From Mycobacterium marinum (GTDB lineage Bacteria; Actinomycetota; Actinomycetes; Mycobacteriales; Mycobacteriaceae): 64,000 nucleotides of DNA. Positions 1 through 8,692 of the stretch are shown here, in pieces. A program made the translations under genes and the position numbers. The stretch is taken from positions 6,014,001-6,078,000 of the forward strand of contig NZ_CP024190.1 of NCBI RefSeq assembly GCF_003391395.1. The letters are read 5' to 3'. Positions within the stretch are counted from its first letter, which is position 1; each line of letters starts with the position of its first letter. Below the pieces are notes generated by a model. That model did no database searches and had not been told where the DNA came from. It saw only the letters and a program-made list of their open reading frames with translations.

Positions 1-44
1 CGGCCGCCGCGCCGGACCCGGGCGCCGCGGGACAGAACGGTCAT
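1..44 (-). CDS. N-terminal fragment of an Arg/Pro-rich membrane protein (Rv3604c-like), cut by the window edge
   Basis: Only the first 14-15 codons are inside the window. An ATG at 44 on the minus strand opens a frame beginning MTVLSRGARVRRGG, very rich in Arg and Gly, which stays open to base 1. Its position just downstream of the DUF3180 gene matches Rv3604c of Mtb, an Ala/Arg/Pro-rich membrane protein of unknown function. A -10-like TACAGT sits about 6 nt before the ATG, so the mRNA may be leaderless. The 111 bases between this start and the DUF3180 stop hold no other gene. The call rests on position and a short reading frame. Confidence 0.45.
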   Translation of the reverse strand, partial: MTVLSRGARVRRGG

Positions 45-155
45 GGCCTGACTGTACCCGCGCGACCTGCATCCACGTGTCGCGCCGGTCCGGCGATTCT
101 CCGGCAAAGTCCGTGCCGCAGCCAGCAACGCCGGCGGGCCGGGCCGCGGGAGTGG

Positions 156-632
156 TCAGCCTTCCGCGCCCTCGCCCCGCTCGGGCGGCTCCTGCGGCGA
201 CTTGCAGCAATGTTGCAGCCACAAAGCGGCAACGATCAACGCCAGCGCGCTTGCGGCCGCCACCAGGGCGCCGGTCATATCTTCGGCCGCCACCCGCAGC
301 CAGGACCGCCGCGGCAACAGATACACCAAGACCGCAATCCACCAGCCCAGCACCAGCGCACCCACCCAGGCCGATGCCTTGGCGACCATCAGGCTGCGAG
401 CCACAGCCAGAGGATGCAGCTGTCCGGATCCATCCCCTATCTCGCCATCGTTGATCTTGGCTCTTACGAAGCGGGCCCACAGCGCCTCGGCGATCGCAAC
501 CCCCAGCAGTGACAGCCCGGTCCACACCGTGAGCGGGGGAAACGACCGGAACAACACCAGCACCATCGGATAGCCGGCGACCGCCGCCCCGATCGCGGCG
601 GCGGCCAGGTCGCGCCTACGGGTCGGTCCCAT
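156..632 (-). CDS. DUF3180 family membrane protein (Rv3605c-like)
   Basis: A 158-residue integral membrane protein of unknown function. It has an Arg-rich start (GPTRRRDL) and about four hydrophobic segments, near residues 10-28, 36-54, 85-105 and 122-143. The C-terminal tail is Glu- and Pro-rich and probably cytoplasmic. The ATG overlaps the folK stop as TGATG, so it is translationally coupled to the folate genes, an arrangement conserved in mycobacteria. No catalytic motif is visible. A role in folate metabolism is suggested only by the operon. Confidence 0.8.
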   Translation of the reverse strand: MGPTRRRDLAAAAIGAAVAGYPMVLVLFRSFPPLTVWTGLSLLGVAIAEALWARFVRAKINDGEIGDGSGQLHPLAVARSLMVAKASAWVGALVLGWWIAVLVYLLPRRSWLRVAAEDMTGALVAAASALALIVAALWLQHCCKSPQEPPERGEGAEG

Positions 633-1159
633 CAGGCTGCCACGGTCAGCGAGGTCAACCGCACACTTGCCCGATCGGCCGGTGGCAGCCCGGCCAGCAG
701 CGCGGCGACCGGGCGCGGGCCCTCCGGTCCGGTCAGTTCGGCCGCGGGGTCAACGTCGAGCCAAGGGACCATGACGAAGGCCCGCTGATGCGCCAATGGG
801 TGTGGCAGCGTCAGGATGCTGTCGTTGCAGCGCACTTCGGTACGGCCGGCCGGGCCGGCCTGGTAGCAGGCGACCAGATCCACGTCGAGCGTGCGCGGCC
901 CCCACCGCTGCAGACGCTGCCGGCCGGCCGCCCGCTCGAACTCCTGAGCTTGGTGCAACCAAGCATGGCCGTCGCGAGCGGGATCGTCTGCGATCAGCAC
1001 CACGTTGAGGAACGGCTCCTGGGCCACCCCACCCCACGGATCGGTCTCATAGACACGTGACGCCCCGACCAACGTGTCGCCGAGTCCGTCGACCACCGAA
1101 CGCAGGTTCGCCAGGCGGTCGCCCAGGTTGGAACCGACCGACAGCACTACCGAACTCAT
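632..1159 (-). CDS. folK: 2-amino-4-hydroxy-6-hydroxymethyldihydropteridine pyrophosphokinase
   Basis: HPPK transfers pyrophosphate from ATP to 6-hydroxymethyl-7,8-dihydropterin, making the substrate of FolP. The 175-residue protein has the family start SVGSNLGDRLANL near residues 7-19 and the ATP/Mg motif RWGPRTLDVDLV near residue 85, whose two Asp residues bind magnesium. The late PHPLAHQRAFV block is also typical. The ATG overlaps the folB stop by 4 nt (ATGA). It is a soluble cytosolic enzyme, and length and motifs are normal for the family. Confidence 0.95.
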   Translation of the reverse strand: MSSVVLSVGSNLGDRLANLRSVVDGLGDTLVGASRVYETDPWGGVAQEPFLNVVLIADDPARDGHAWLHQAQEFERAAGRQRLQRWGPRTLDVDLVACYQAGPAGRTEVRCNDSILTLPHPLAHQRAFVMVPWLDVDPAAELTGPEGPRPVAALLAGLPPADRASVRLTSLTVAA

Positions 1160-1557
1160 ACCGCTCGGTCCGCGGGGATCACCGAACCACGCCCCCCGCG
1201 CCGCGACCGCCGGGTCACCACCGCCACGTCAGCCAGCGGTTGCGCGATGGCGGCCTGCGGCTTGTGCAGGACCACCTCGACGGCATGTACCCGTTCGTCG
1301 TTCATCACCTCGTCGGCGATCTCGGCACCGACCGTCTCGATCAGGTTGCGCGGCGGCCCGCCGACGATCTCGGCCGCGCGCTGCGCCAATTGGGCATAGT
1401 CATAGGTGTCGGCCAGATCGTCGCTGCGGGCGGCGTCGGCCAAGTCGATCCACATGGTGATGTCGACGACGAACCGTTGCCCGGCTACCCGCTCATGGTC
1501 ATAGACCCCATGGCGGCCATGAACAATCAAGCCCCGCAACTCGATTCGGTCAGCCAT
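1156..1557 (-). CDS. folB: Dihydroneopterin aldolase
   Basis: Converts 7,8-dihydroneopterin to 6-hydroxymethyl-7,8-dihydropterin and glycolaldehyde in folate synthesis. The 133-residue product starts MADRIELRGLIVHGRHGVYD, with the G-x-H-G-V family signature and the active-site Glu region (DHERVAGQRF). The NLIETVGAEIAD helix and HKPQAAI strand follow. I chose the ATG at 1557. The frame stays open upstream to 1650, but that extension lies inside folP in another frame and does not resemble FolB. It overlaps the folP end by 8 nt and is followed by folK with a 4-nt overlap. Confidence 0.93.
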   Translation of the reverse strand: MADRIELRGLIVHGRHGVYDHERVAGQRFVVDITMWIDLADAARSDDLADTYDYAQLAQRAAEIVGGPPRNLIETVGAEIADEVMNDERVHAVEVVLHKPQAAIAQPLADVAVVTRRSRRGGRGSVIPADRAV

Positions 1558-2392
1558 CGTGCCCAGTCCTTTCCGCCCGCTGCCACGCGTCGACGACCTT
1601 GAGGGCGTCGACGGATGCCCGCACATCATGCACCCGCACACCCCATGCACCGTGCAGCGCCGCCAATGCGGAAATCACCGCGGTCGCCGTTTCCCGCCCG
1701 TCCGGCGGCCTTACCGCACCATCCGGGCCGGCCAGCAACGACCCGAGGAAGCGCTTTCGAGACGCTCCCACCAGCACCGGGATCCCGGTGGCGACCAACG
1801 CCGGCAGGGCGTGCAGCAGCGTCCAATTATGCTGTCCGGCCTTGGCGAAGCCGAGGCCGGGATCGATCATCAGATTCGATGGATCAACGCCCGCGGCTAT
1901 CGCATCATCCACGGCGGCGAGCAGCTCGGCGCGCACCTCGGCCACCACATCGCGGTAGTTCGGCACCTGATGGGGGTTGTCGTCGGACACCGGCCGCCAG
2001 TGCATCAGTACCCACGGCACACCGGCTTCGGCGACCAGCGGGGCCATTGCCGGATCGGCCCGCCCTCCGGACACATCGTTGACGATCTGCGCGCCGTTGT
2101 GCAGCGCCTCGCACGCTACGGCCGCGCGGGTGGTGTCGATGCTGACCTTGATACCGCGCGCGGCCAGTTCTTTGATGACGGGCAAGACGCGGGACGCCTC
2201 GACGGCCGGGTCAACCCGCGCGGCGCCCGGCCGAGTCGACTCCCCCCCGACGTCGATGATGTCCGCACCTTCGGTCGCCAGCGCCAGACCGTGCTCGATG
2301 GCCTTGGCCTCGTCGCAGTAGCGCCCACCGTCGGAGAACGAGTCGTTCGTGACATTCAATACGCCCATAACCTGCACAGGCCGCGAACTCAC
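1550..2392 (-). CDS. folP: Dihydropteroate synthase
   Basis: Condenses 6-hydroxymethyl-dihydropterin pyrophosphate with p-aminobenzoate to make dihydropteroate, the step blocked by sulfonamides. The 280-residue TIM barrel begins at a GTG with the signature VMGVLNVTNDSFSDGG, then DIIDVGGESTRPGA and the loop GASRKRFLG near residue 210. These pterin and pABA motifs are complete, so it is the active FolP1 type and not the FolP2 paralogue. The GTG overlaps the folE stop (GTGA). Confidence 0.96.
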   Translation of the reverse strand: MSSRPVQVMGVLNVTNDSFSDGGRYCDEAKAIEHGLALATEGADIIDVGGESTRPGAARVDPAVEASRVLPVIKELAARGIKVSIDTTRAAVACEALHNGAQIVNDVSGGRADPAMAPLVAEAGVPWVLMHWRPVSDDNPHQVPNYRDVVAEVRAELLAAVDDAIAAGVDPSNLMIDPGLGFAKAGQHNWTLLHALPALVATGIPVLVGASRKRFLGSLLAGPDGAVRPPDGRETATAVISALAALHGAWGVRVHDVRASVDALKVVDAWQRAERTGHDG

Positions 2393-2997
2393 TTACGCAG
2401 GATGAGGTCCAGCGCCTCGGCCCGAGAAGCGGCATCGGTCTTGAACTGCCCACGCACCGCCGAGGTCGTGGTGACCGCACCGGGTTTGCGGACCCCGCGC
2501 ATCGCCATGCACAGGTGCTCGGCTTCGACCACCACGATCACCCCGCGCGGTCCGAGCCTTTTGACCAGGGCGTCGGCGATCTGGCTGGTGAGCCGCTCTT
2601 GCACCTGAGGACGCTTGGCGTAGAGGTCCACCAGCCGGGCAATCTTGGACAGCCCGGTCACCCGGCCATCCCGGCCCGGGATATAGCCGACATGGGCCAC
2701 CCCGTGGAACGAGACCAGGTGGTGCTCGCACGTCGAGTACAACGGAATCTGTTTGATCAGCACCAGCTCGTCGTGGTCTTCGTCGAACATGGTGTTCAGT
2801 ACCGCGTCGGGGTCGGTGTAAAGCCCCGCGAAGATCTCGCGATAGGCGCGGGCCACGCGGGCCGGGGTGTCGCGCAAACCGCCCCGGTCCGGGTCCTCGC
2901 CGATCGCAAGCAACAACTCGCGGACGGCGGCCTCGGCACGCGGCTGGTCGAACGCCCGGGTGGTCGTTGCCTCGGTTCGGGAATCCAGCTGCGTCAT
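2389..2997 (-). CDS. folE: GTP cyclohydrolase I
   Basis: Opens GTP to 7,8-dihydroneopterin triphosphate and formate, the first committed step of folate synthesis. The 202-residue protein has the zinc site STCEHHL near residue 107 with the second Cys in EHLCMAMRG near residue 178. LSKIARLVDLYAKRPQVQER is the family signature helix. It starts 16 nt downstream of ftsH, so the fol genes probably share the ftsH transcript. The N-terminal 25 residues are variable and likely disordered. Confidence 0.96.
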   Translation of the reverse strand: MTQLDSRTEATTTRAFDQPRAEAAVRELLLAIGEDPDRGGLRDTPARVARAYREIFAGLYTDPDAVLNTMFDEDHDELVLIKQIPLYSTCEHHLVSFHGVAHVGYIPGRDGRVTGLSKIARLVDLYAKRPQVQERLTSQIADALVKRLGPRGVIVVVEAEHLCMAMRGVRKPGAVTTTSAVRGQFKTDAASRAEALDLILRK

Positions 2998-3013
2998 TGC
3001 AACTCTCCGTTCG

Positions 3014-5254
3014 TCAGCCGTGGGCCGGGGGGTTGGACCGGCTTACGTCCCTGTCCTGCTGCTCGGACGACTCGTCGGTGTCCGATGGCTGATCGGGGGA
3101 ATAGCCCGATGGTTGTGGCCGCTCCGACGGCGGGGGCCACCCGGGAGCGCGCCAGCCCGCCGGGGCGCCGTAGTCGGGATGGCTGCCGGGGTGCGCGTCG
3201 GCGCCTCGAGAGCCGTTAGGGCCGCGTCCGGTCCCTTCGCTGGCCGACTGCGCCGCCTGGGCGGCCTGCGCCGCCTGGGTAGCCTGCGCGATGGCTTGCT
3301 TGAACGCCGGCTCCGGCATCGGCTGCGGCCAGGGTTCACCGCGCTCGATGGCCAGTTCGCCCGGTGTCTTGATCGGCGGCTTGTCCGACGGAATCCGGCC
3401 GCCGAAATCGTCGAACATGGTGAGTCGGGGCCGCTTTTCCACGTCGGAGAAGATCGACTCCAGCTCCGGCCGGTGCAGTGTTTCCTTTTCCAGCAGCTGG
3501 CCGGCCAGGGTGTCGAGCACGTCGCGATATTCGGTGAGAATCTCCCAGGCTTCGGTGTGGGCCGCCTCGATGAGCTTGCGCACCTCTTCGTCGATTTCGC
3601 GGGCGACTTCGTGCGAGTAGTCCGACTGGGTGCCCATGGAGCGGCCCAAGAACGGGTCACCGTGCTCGGTGCCGTACTTGACCGCGCCCAGCCGCGCGCT
3701 CATGCCGTACTCGGTGACCATCGCCCGAGCGACCTTGGTCGCCTGCTCGATATCGGACACCGCACCCGTGGTCGGCTCCCGGAACACCAATTCCTCGGCG
3801 GCGCGCCCGCCCATCGCGAAGACCAGCTGCGCGATCATCTCCGAACGGGTCCGCAGCCCCTTGTCCTCCTCGGGCACCGCTACCGCATGACCACCGGTTC
3901 GTCCCCGGGCCAGGATGGTGACCTTGTAAACGGGATCGATGTCGGGCATCGCCCAGGCCGCCAGGGTATGACCGCCCTCGTGATAGGCGGTGATCTTCTT
4001 CTCGTGCTCGCTGATGATCCGCCCTTTGCGGCGTGGGCCGCCGATGACCCGGTCTACCGCCTCTTCCAAGGCGGGACCGGTAATGACGGTGCCGTTCTCG
4101 CGGGCGGTGAGCAGCGCCGCCTCGTTGATGACGTTGGCCAGATCGGCCCCGGTCATGCCGACAGTCCGTTTTGCCAGCCCGTCCAGGTCAGCGCCGTCAG
4201 CGATCGGCTTTCCCTTGGAATGCACCCGCAGGACCGCCCGGCGTCCGGCGAGGTCAGGGTTGGTGACCGGGATCTGGCGGTCAAAGCGACCGGGACGCAG
4301 CAGCGCCGGGTCCAGAATGTCGGGCCGGTTGGTGGCCGCAATCAGGATCACGCCGGCGCGATCGCCGAACCCGTCCATTTCGACCAGCAGCTGGTTGAGG
4401 GTCTGTTCCCGCTCGTCGTGGCCGCCACCGAGGCCGGCGCCGCGTTGGCGGCCGACCGCGTCGATCTCGTCAACGAAGATGATGCATGGGCTGTTCTGTT
4501 TGGCCTGCTCAAACAGGTCCCGCACCCGGGATGCACCCACCCCGACGAACATCTCGACGAAGTCGGATCCGGAAATGGTGAAAAACGGCACCCCGGCCTC
4601 GCCCGCCACGGCGCGAGCCAGCAACGTCTTACCGGTTCCCGGCGGGCCGTAGAGCAACACGCCCTTGGGGATCTTGGCGCCCAGCGCCTGGTAGCGGGAC
4701 GGATTCTGCAGGAAATCCTTGATCTCGTAGAGCTCCTCGACCGCTTCATCGACGCCGGCGACGTCGGCGAATGTGGTCTTGGGCATGTCCTTGGACAGTT
4801 GCTTGGCACGCGATTTCCCGAAGCCGAAGCCCATCCGGGCGCCGCCCTGCATGCGGGAGAACATCACGAAAAGGCCTACCAGCAGCAGCAGCGGCAGCAC
4901 GTAAACCAACAGCTCGCCCAGGATGCTGCCCTGGTTGACCACCGTGGCGACCTTGGCGTTCTTGGCGGTCAAGGCATTGAATAGGTCGACCGCGTAACCG
5001 GTGGGGTACTTGGTGATGACCTTGTCGGAACCGTCGGTGTCGCTGCTGCTCTTCTTCAAGACCAGCCGCAGCTGCTGCTCACGGTCATCGATTTGCGCGC
5101 TCTTGACGTTGTCGGCGTTGATCTGCGACATCGCCACCGAGGTGTCGACCGGCTTGTAACCGCGGGTGTCGTCACTGAAGTAGAAGAACGACCAGCCGAG
5201 CACCACCACCACGGCGACCGCCGTCACGGTGCGGATCACGTTTTTTCGGTTCAT
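3014..5254 (-). CDS. ftsH: ATP-dependent zinc metalloprotease FtsH
   Basis: Membrane-anchored AAA+ protease that extracts and degrades misfolded membrane and short-lived cytosolic proteins. The 746-residue protein has a TM helix at residues 8-25, a periplasmic domain and a second TM near 110-128. It then has Walker A GPPGTGKT, Walker B IIFVDEIDAVG, the second region of homology (RPGRFDRQI) and the zinc site HEGGH. The last 100 residues are Ala/Gln- then Pro/Ser-rich and look disordered, as in other mycobacterial FtsH. I chose the ATG at 5254 (MNRKNVIRT), although the frame is open further up. The 238 bases to ephA hold divergent promoters and no gene. Confidence 0.96.
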   Translation of the reverse strand: MNRKNVIRTVTAVAVVVVLGWSFFYFSDDTRGYKPVDTSVAMSQINADNVKSAQIDDREQQLRLVLKKSSSDTDGSDKVITKYPTGYAVDLFNALTAKNAKVATVVNQGSILGELLVYVLPLLLLVGLFVMFSRMQGGARMGFGFGKSRAKQLSKDMPKTTFADVAGVDEAVEELYEIKDFLQNPSRYQALGAKIPKGVLLYGPPGTGKTLLARAVAGEAGVPFFTISGSDFVEMFVGVGASRVRDLFEQAKQNSPCIIFVDEIDAVGRQRGAGLGGGHDEREQTLNQLLVEMDGFGDRAGVILIAATNRPDILDPALLRPGRFDRQIPVTNPDLAGRRAVLRVHSKGKPIADGADLDGLAKRTVGMTGADLANVINEAALLTARENGTVITGPALEEAVDRVIGGPRRKGRIISEHEKKITAYHEGGHTLAAWAMPDIDPVYKVTILARGRTGGHAVAVPEEDKGLRTRSEMIAQLVFAMGGRAAEELVFREPTTGAVSDIEQATKVARAMVTEYGMSARLGAVKYGTEHGDPFLGRSMGTQSDYSHEVAREIDEEVRKLIEAAHTEAWEILTEYRDVLDTLAGQLLEKETLHRPELESIFSDVEKRPRLTMFDDFGGRIPSDKPPIKTPGELAIERGEPWPQPMPEPAFKQAIAQATQAAQAAQAAQSASEGTGRGPNGSRGADAHPGSHPDYGAPAGWRAPGWPPPSERPQPSGYSPDQPSDTDESSEQQDRDVSRSNPPAHG

Positions 5255-5492
5255 CAATCTTCGGCCGTGCCGGCCTGGTCCTTCCAAATACGCAGCTGGA
5301 AATGTCAAGGCTACCGCTAGACCAACGACCGGTAGTTCCGGATGGTTGCAGTAGCACGGCAATCCGGCGAAAGGCATGGCTCACACCGGCGGTTGCGCAG
5401 CGGGCACGATCGGGCAAAGCGGACCGCGGCCGGGCGGCGGCCACCCTGAACAACAAGCCCTTCTCACCGATGTGGCGTTGTGCTTTGGTGAA

Positions 5493-6461
5493 ATGGTGGC
5501 TACATCAACCGAGCGGTTAGTCGACACCAACGGCGTGCGGTTGCGCGTGACCGAGGCCGGCGAGCGGGGTGCGCCGGTGGTGATATTGGCCCACGGCTTC
5601 CCCGAACTGGCCTATTCCTGGCGGCACCAGATCCCGGTGCTTGCCGAGGCCGGCTACCACGTGCTGGCCCCCGATCAACGCGGCTACGGGGGTTCCTCTC
5701 GCCCCGAAGCGATCGAGGACTACGACATCCACCAGCTGACCGCAGACCTGGTAGGCCTGCTCGACGACGTCGGCGCCGAGCGTGCCGCCTGGGTGGGCCA
5801 TGACTGGGGTGCTGTCGTGGTGTGGAATGCGCCCTTGCTGCACCCCGACCGCGTCGCCGCGGTCGCCGGCCTCAGCGTTCCGGTGCTGCCCCGCGCCCAG
5901 GTGCCGCCAATCCAGGCATTCCGCCAGCGCTTCGGCGAGCACTTCTTCTACATCCTCTATTTCCAGCAGCCCGGGGTGGCCGACGCCGAACTCAATGGTG
6001 ACCCGGCTCGCACGATGCGCCGGATGATCGGCGGCCAACGATCCCCGACCGATCAGGGCGCGGCCCTGCGGATGGTCGCCCCCGGCCCCGAGGGCTTCAT
6101 CGACCGACTGCCGGAGCCCGACGCGCCGCCCAGCTGGATCAGTCGCGACGAGCTGGATCATTACATCAGCGAGTTCACCCGCACCGGATTCACCGGCGGG
6201 CTCAACTGGTACCGCAATTTCGACCGCAACTGGAAAACCACCGCCGATCTCGAGGGCGCCACCATCACGGTTCCGTCGTTGTTCATGGCCGGCACAAAGG
6301 ATCCGGTGTTGTCTTTCGCCCGTAGCGATCGGGCATCGGAAGTGATCACCGGTCCATACCGCGAAGTGATGGTTGAGGGCGCCGGGCACTGGCTGCAGCA
6401 GGAACGGCCGGACGAGGTCAACGCCACACTTCTCGACTTCCTCAAAGGAGTGCAATGGTGA
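5493..6461 (+). CDS. ephA: Epoxide hydrolase EphA (alpha/beta hydrolase)
   Basis: Hydrolyses epoxides to vicinal diols through an alkyl-enzyme intermediate. The 322-residue protein has the oxyanion motif HGFP at 34-37, nucleophile Asp104 in VGHDWG, an acid Asp in GTKDPVL near 275 and the catalytic His in GAGHWLQQE near 300. Cap-domain tyrosines (HFFYILYF, LNWYRNF) that activate the epoxide oxygen are present. The ATG at 5493 gives the same length as Mtb EphA; the frame stays open upstream. Its stop overlaps the next gene by 7 nt. It lies back-to-back with ftsH. Confidence 0.93.
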   Translation: MVATSTERLVDTNGVRLRVTEAGERGAPVVILAHGFPELAYSWRHQIPVLAEAGYHVLAPDQRGYGGSSRPEAIEDYDIHQLTADLVGLLDDVGAERAAWVGHDWGAVVVWNAPLLHPDRVAAVAGLSVPVLPRAQVPPIQAFRQRFGEHFFYILYFQQPGVADAELNGDPARTMRRMIGGQRSPTDQGAALRMVAPGPEGFIDRLPEPDAPPSWISRDELDHYISEFTRTGFTGGLNWYRNFDRNWKTTADLEGATITVPSLFMAGTKDPVLSFARSDRASEVITGPYREVMVEGAGHWLQQERPDEVNATLLDFLKGVQW

Positions 6462-7648
6462 CCGATGCGCCGCTGAAATTCGGAGTCTTCATCACACCGT
6501 TTCACCCGACTGGCCAATCGCCGACGGTGGCTCTGGAATACGACATGGAGCGCGTTGTCGCCCTGGACCGCCTCGGCTACGACGAGGCCTGGTTTGGTGA
6601 ACACCATTCCGGCGGCTACGAGCTGATCGCCTGCCCGGAAGTGTTCATTGCGGCCGCCGCCGAACGGACCAAGCACATCCGGCTGGGCACCGGGGTGGTG
6701 TCGCTGCCGTATCACCACCCGCTCATGGTGGCCGACCGATGGGTGCTGCTCGATCACCTCACCCGGGGCCGGGTCATGTTCGGCACGGGCCCGGGGGCGC
6801 TGCCATCGGACGCCTACATGATGGGCATCGATCCGATCGACCAGCGCCGGATGATGCAGGAATCCCTGGAAGCGATCCTGGCTCTGCTGCGCGCCGCACC
6901 GGGTGAACGCATCGACCGCCACTCCGATTGGTTCACCCTGCGCGACGCGCAGTTGCACATCCGCCCGTACACCTGGCCCTATCCCGAGATCTCGACGGCA
7001 GCCATGATCTCGCCGTCGGGTCCGCGGCTGGCCGGCAGCCTGGGTACGTCGCTGCTGTCGCTGTCGATGTCGGTGCCCGGCGGCTATGCGGCGCTCGAGA
7101 ACACCTGGCAGGTGGTGTGCGAGCAGGCCGCCAAGGTCGGCCGGGCGGAGCCCAACCGCCGCGACTGGCGCGTGCTGTCCATCATGCACCTGTCGGATAC
7201 CCGCGACCAGGCGATCCAAGACTGCATCTACGGGCTGCCGGATTTCTCGAAGTACTTCGGCGCGGCCGGGTTCGTTCCGCTGTCCAACGCGATGGACGGC
7301 GCCGAAGGCACTCGCGAGTTCGTCGAAGACTATGCGGCCAAGGGAAATTGCTGCATCGGAACCCCCGAGGACGCGATCGCATACATCGAAGATCTGCTCA
7401 ATCGCTCGGGCGGCTTCGGGACTCTGCTGCTACTCGGGCATGACTGGGCATCACCGCAAGCGACCTTCCATTCCTATGATCTGTTTGCCCGCAAGGTGAT
7501 TCCGTATTTCAAGGGACAACTCGAGGCGCCGCGCGCCTCGCACGAATGGGCCAGGGACAAGCGTGAGGACTTGATCGGCCGCGCCGGTCAAGCCGTGGTA
7601 GCGGCAATTACCGAACACGTGACCGAGCACGGAGAAGGTCAGACCTGA
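6455..7648 (+). CDS. Luciferase-like flavin-dependent monooxygenase (Rv3618-like)
   Basis: A 397-residue member of the bacterial luciferase/LLM family, TIM-barrel enzymes that use reduced FMN and O2. The visible family pattern is an N-terminal GVFITPFHPTGQ strand, DRLGYDEAWFGEHH near residue 45, HIRLGTGVVSLPYHHP near 75 and RGRVMFGTGPGALPSDA near 105. The substrate is unknown; the similarity type is to limonene- or alkane-type LLM enzymes. It starts at an ATG inside the end of ephA, after an AAAGGAG ribosome site, and its stop overlaps the dehydrogenase start as TGATG. The three are therefore one coupled operon. Confidence 0.88.
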   Translation: MVTDAPLKFGVFITPFHPTGQSPTVALEYDMERVVALDRLGYDEAWFGEHHSGGYELIACPEVFIAAAAERTKHIRLGTGVVSLPYHHPLMVADRWVLLDHLTRGRVMFGTGPGALPSDAYMMGIDPIDQRRMMQESLEAILALLRAAPGERIDRHSDWFTLRDAQLHIRPYTWPYPEISTAAMISPSGPRLAGSLGTSLLSLSMSVPGGYAALENTWQVVCEQAAKVGRAEPNRRDWRVLSIMHLSDTRDQAIQDCIYGLPDFSKYFGAAGFVPLSNAMDGAEGTREFVEDYAAKGNCCIGTPEDAIAYIEDLLNRSGGFGTLLLLGHDWASPQATFHSYDLFARKVIPYFKGQLEAPRASHEWARDKREDLIGRAGQAVVAAITEHVTEHGEGQT

Positions 7649-8661
7649 TGCGGGCGTCCGTGCTGCGCAATGGACACATGACCTATCGCGACGATGTGGC
7701 CGAACCCACCCCCGGGCCGGGCCAGGTGCTGGTCGGAGTGCGAGCATGCGGAATCTGTGGATCGGACCTGCATTTCGCCGCGCATGGGCCAGAAGTGTTG
7801 GCAATGAGTTCGCGACTCTCACACGGCGACGGCCACACGAACACCGACTTGAGCCGTGATGTCTTCATGGGTCACGAGTTCTGCGCCGAGGTGATCGAGG
7901 CCGGACCCGACACCGACACCTACCCCGCGGGGACGCTCGTCACGTCCATCCCGGTGTTGCTGTCCGCCAAGGGAGTCGAGCCCATCTTCTCCAGCAACGA
8001 CACCATCGGCGGGTACGCCGAGCGGATGTTGCTCTCGGCGCCGCTGCTGCTGCCCGTCCCCAACGGGCTGGACTTCAGGGATGCCGCCCTGACCGAACCC
8101 ATGGCGGTGGGATTACATGCGGTGAACAAGGCCGGCGTCGACGTTGGCGACACCGCCCTGGTGCTCGGTTGCGGGCCCATCGGCATCGCGATCATCGCGG
8201 CCCTGCGGATGCGCGGTGTCGAAACGATTGTGGCATCCGACTTTTCGCAGAAGCGGCGCGAGCTGGCCAGCATCATGGGAGCTCACCAGACGGTCGACCC
8301 GGCCGTCTCGTCACCGTTCGAGCACGTCAAGGCCACCGTGGTGTTTGAAGCGGTGGGAGTCCCGGGGATGATCGACGAGGTAATTCTGCGGGCACGTCCG
8401 GGCACCCGGTTGATCGTCGCCGGGGTATGCATGCAGCCCGACACCGTGCATCCGTTCTTCGCGATCACCAAAGAGATCAACGTGCAGTTTGTGCTCGCCT
8501 ATGACCCCGAAGAGTTCGCCACTTCACTGCGGGCACTTGCCGAGGGACTCATAGACGTCAGCCCGCTCATCACCGGCGAGGTGGAACTGGCCGGGGTCGG
8601 CGCCGCCTTTGACGACCTCGCCGACCCCGAACGCCACTGCAAGGTTCTCGTCACCCCCTAG
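7648..8661 (+). CDS. Zinc-dependent alcohol dehydrogenase, MDR family
   Basis: A 337-residue medium-chain dehydrogenase that oxidises an alcohol or reduces an aldehyde/ketone with NAD(P). Catalytic zinc ligands are visible: Cys in CGICGSDLH near residue 36 and His-Glu in FMGHEF near 75. The Rossmann fold has GCGPIG near residue 173. The four-Cys structural zinc lobe is missing; that segment reads SIPVLLSAKG. It is coupled to the preceding monooxygenase by TGATG. In Mtb H37Rv, as I recall, Rv3618 is followed directly by esxV, so this third gene is an addition or a retained ancestral gene. Confidence 0.85.
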   Translation: MRASVLRNGHMTYRDDVAEPTPGPGQVLVGVRACGICGSDLHFAAHGPEVLAMSSRLSHGDGHTNTDLSRDVFMGHEFCAEVIEAGPDTDTYPAGTLVTSIPVLLSAKGVEPIFSSNDTIGGYAERMLLSAPLLLPVPNGLDFRDAALTEPMAVGLHAVNKAGVDVGDTALVLGCGPIGIAIIAALRMRGVETIVASDFSQKRRELASIMGAHQTVDPAVSSPFEHVKATVVFEAVGVPGMIDEVILRARPGTRLIVAGVCMQPDTVHPFFAITKEINVQFVLAYDPEEFATSLRALAEGLIDVSPLITGEVELAGVGAAFDDLADPERHCKVLVTP

Positions 8662-8692
8662 CCCGGTTACCCCGACGTCGCGGCGCGTTGGC

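Noticed and set aside
2867..4984. A 705-codon open frame on the plus strand, antisense to ftsH
   Set aside because: It is the mirror of the FtsH codon pattern in high-GC DNA. It has no domain, and FtsH on the other strand is complete with all its motifs.
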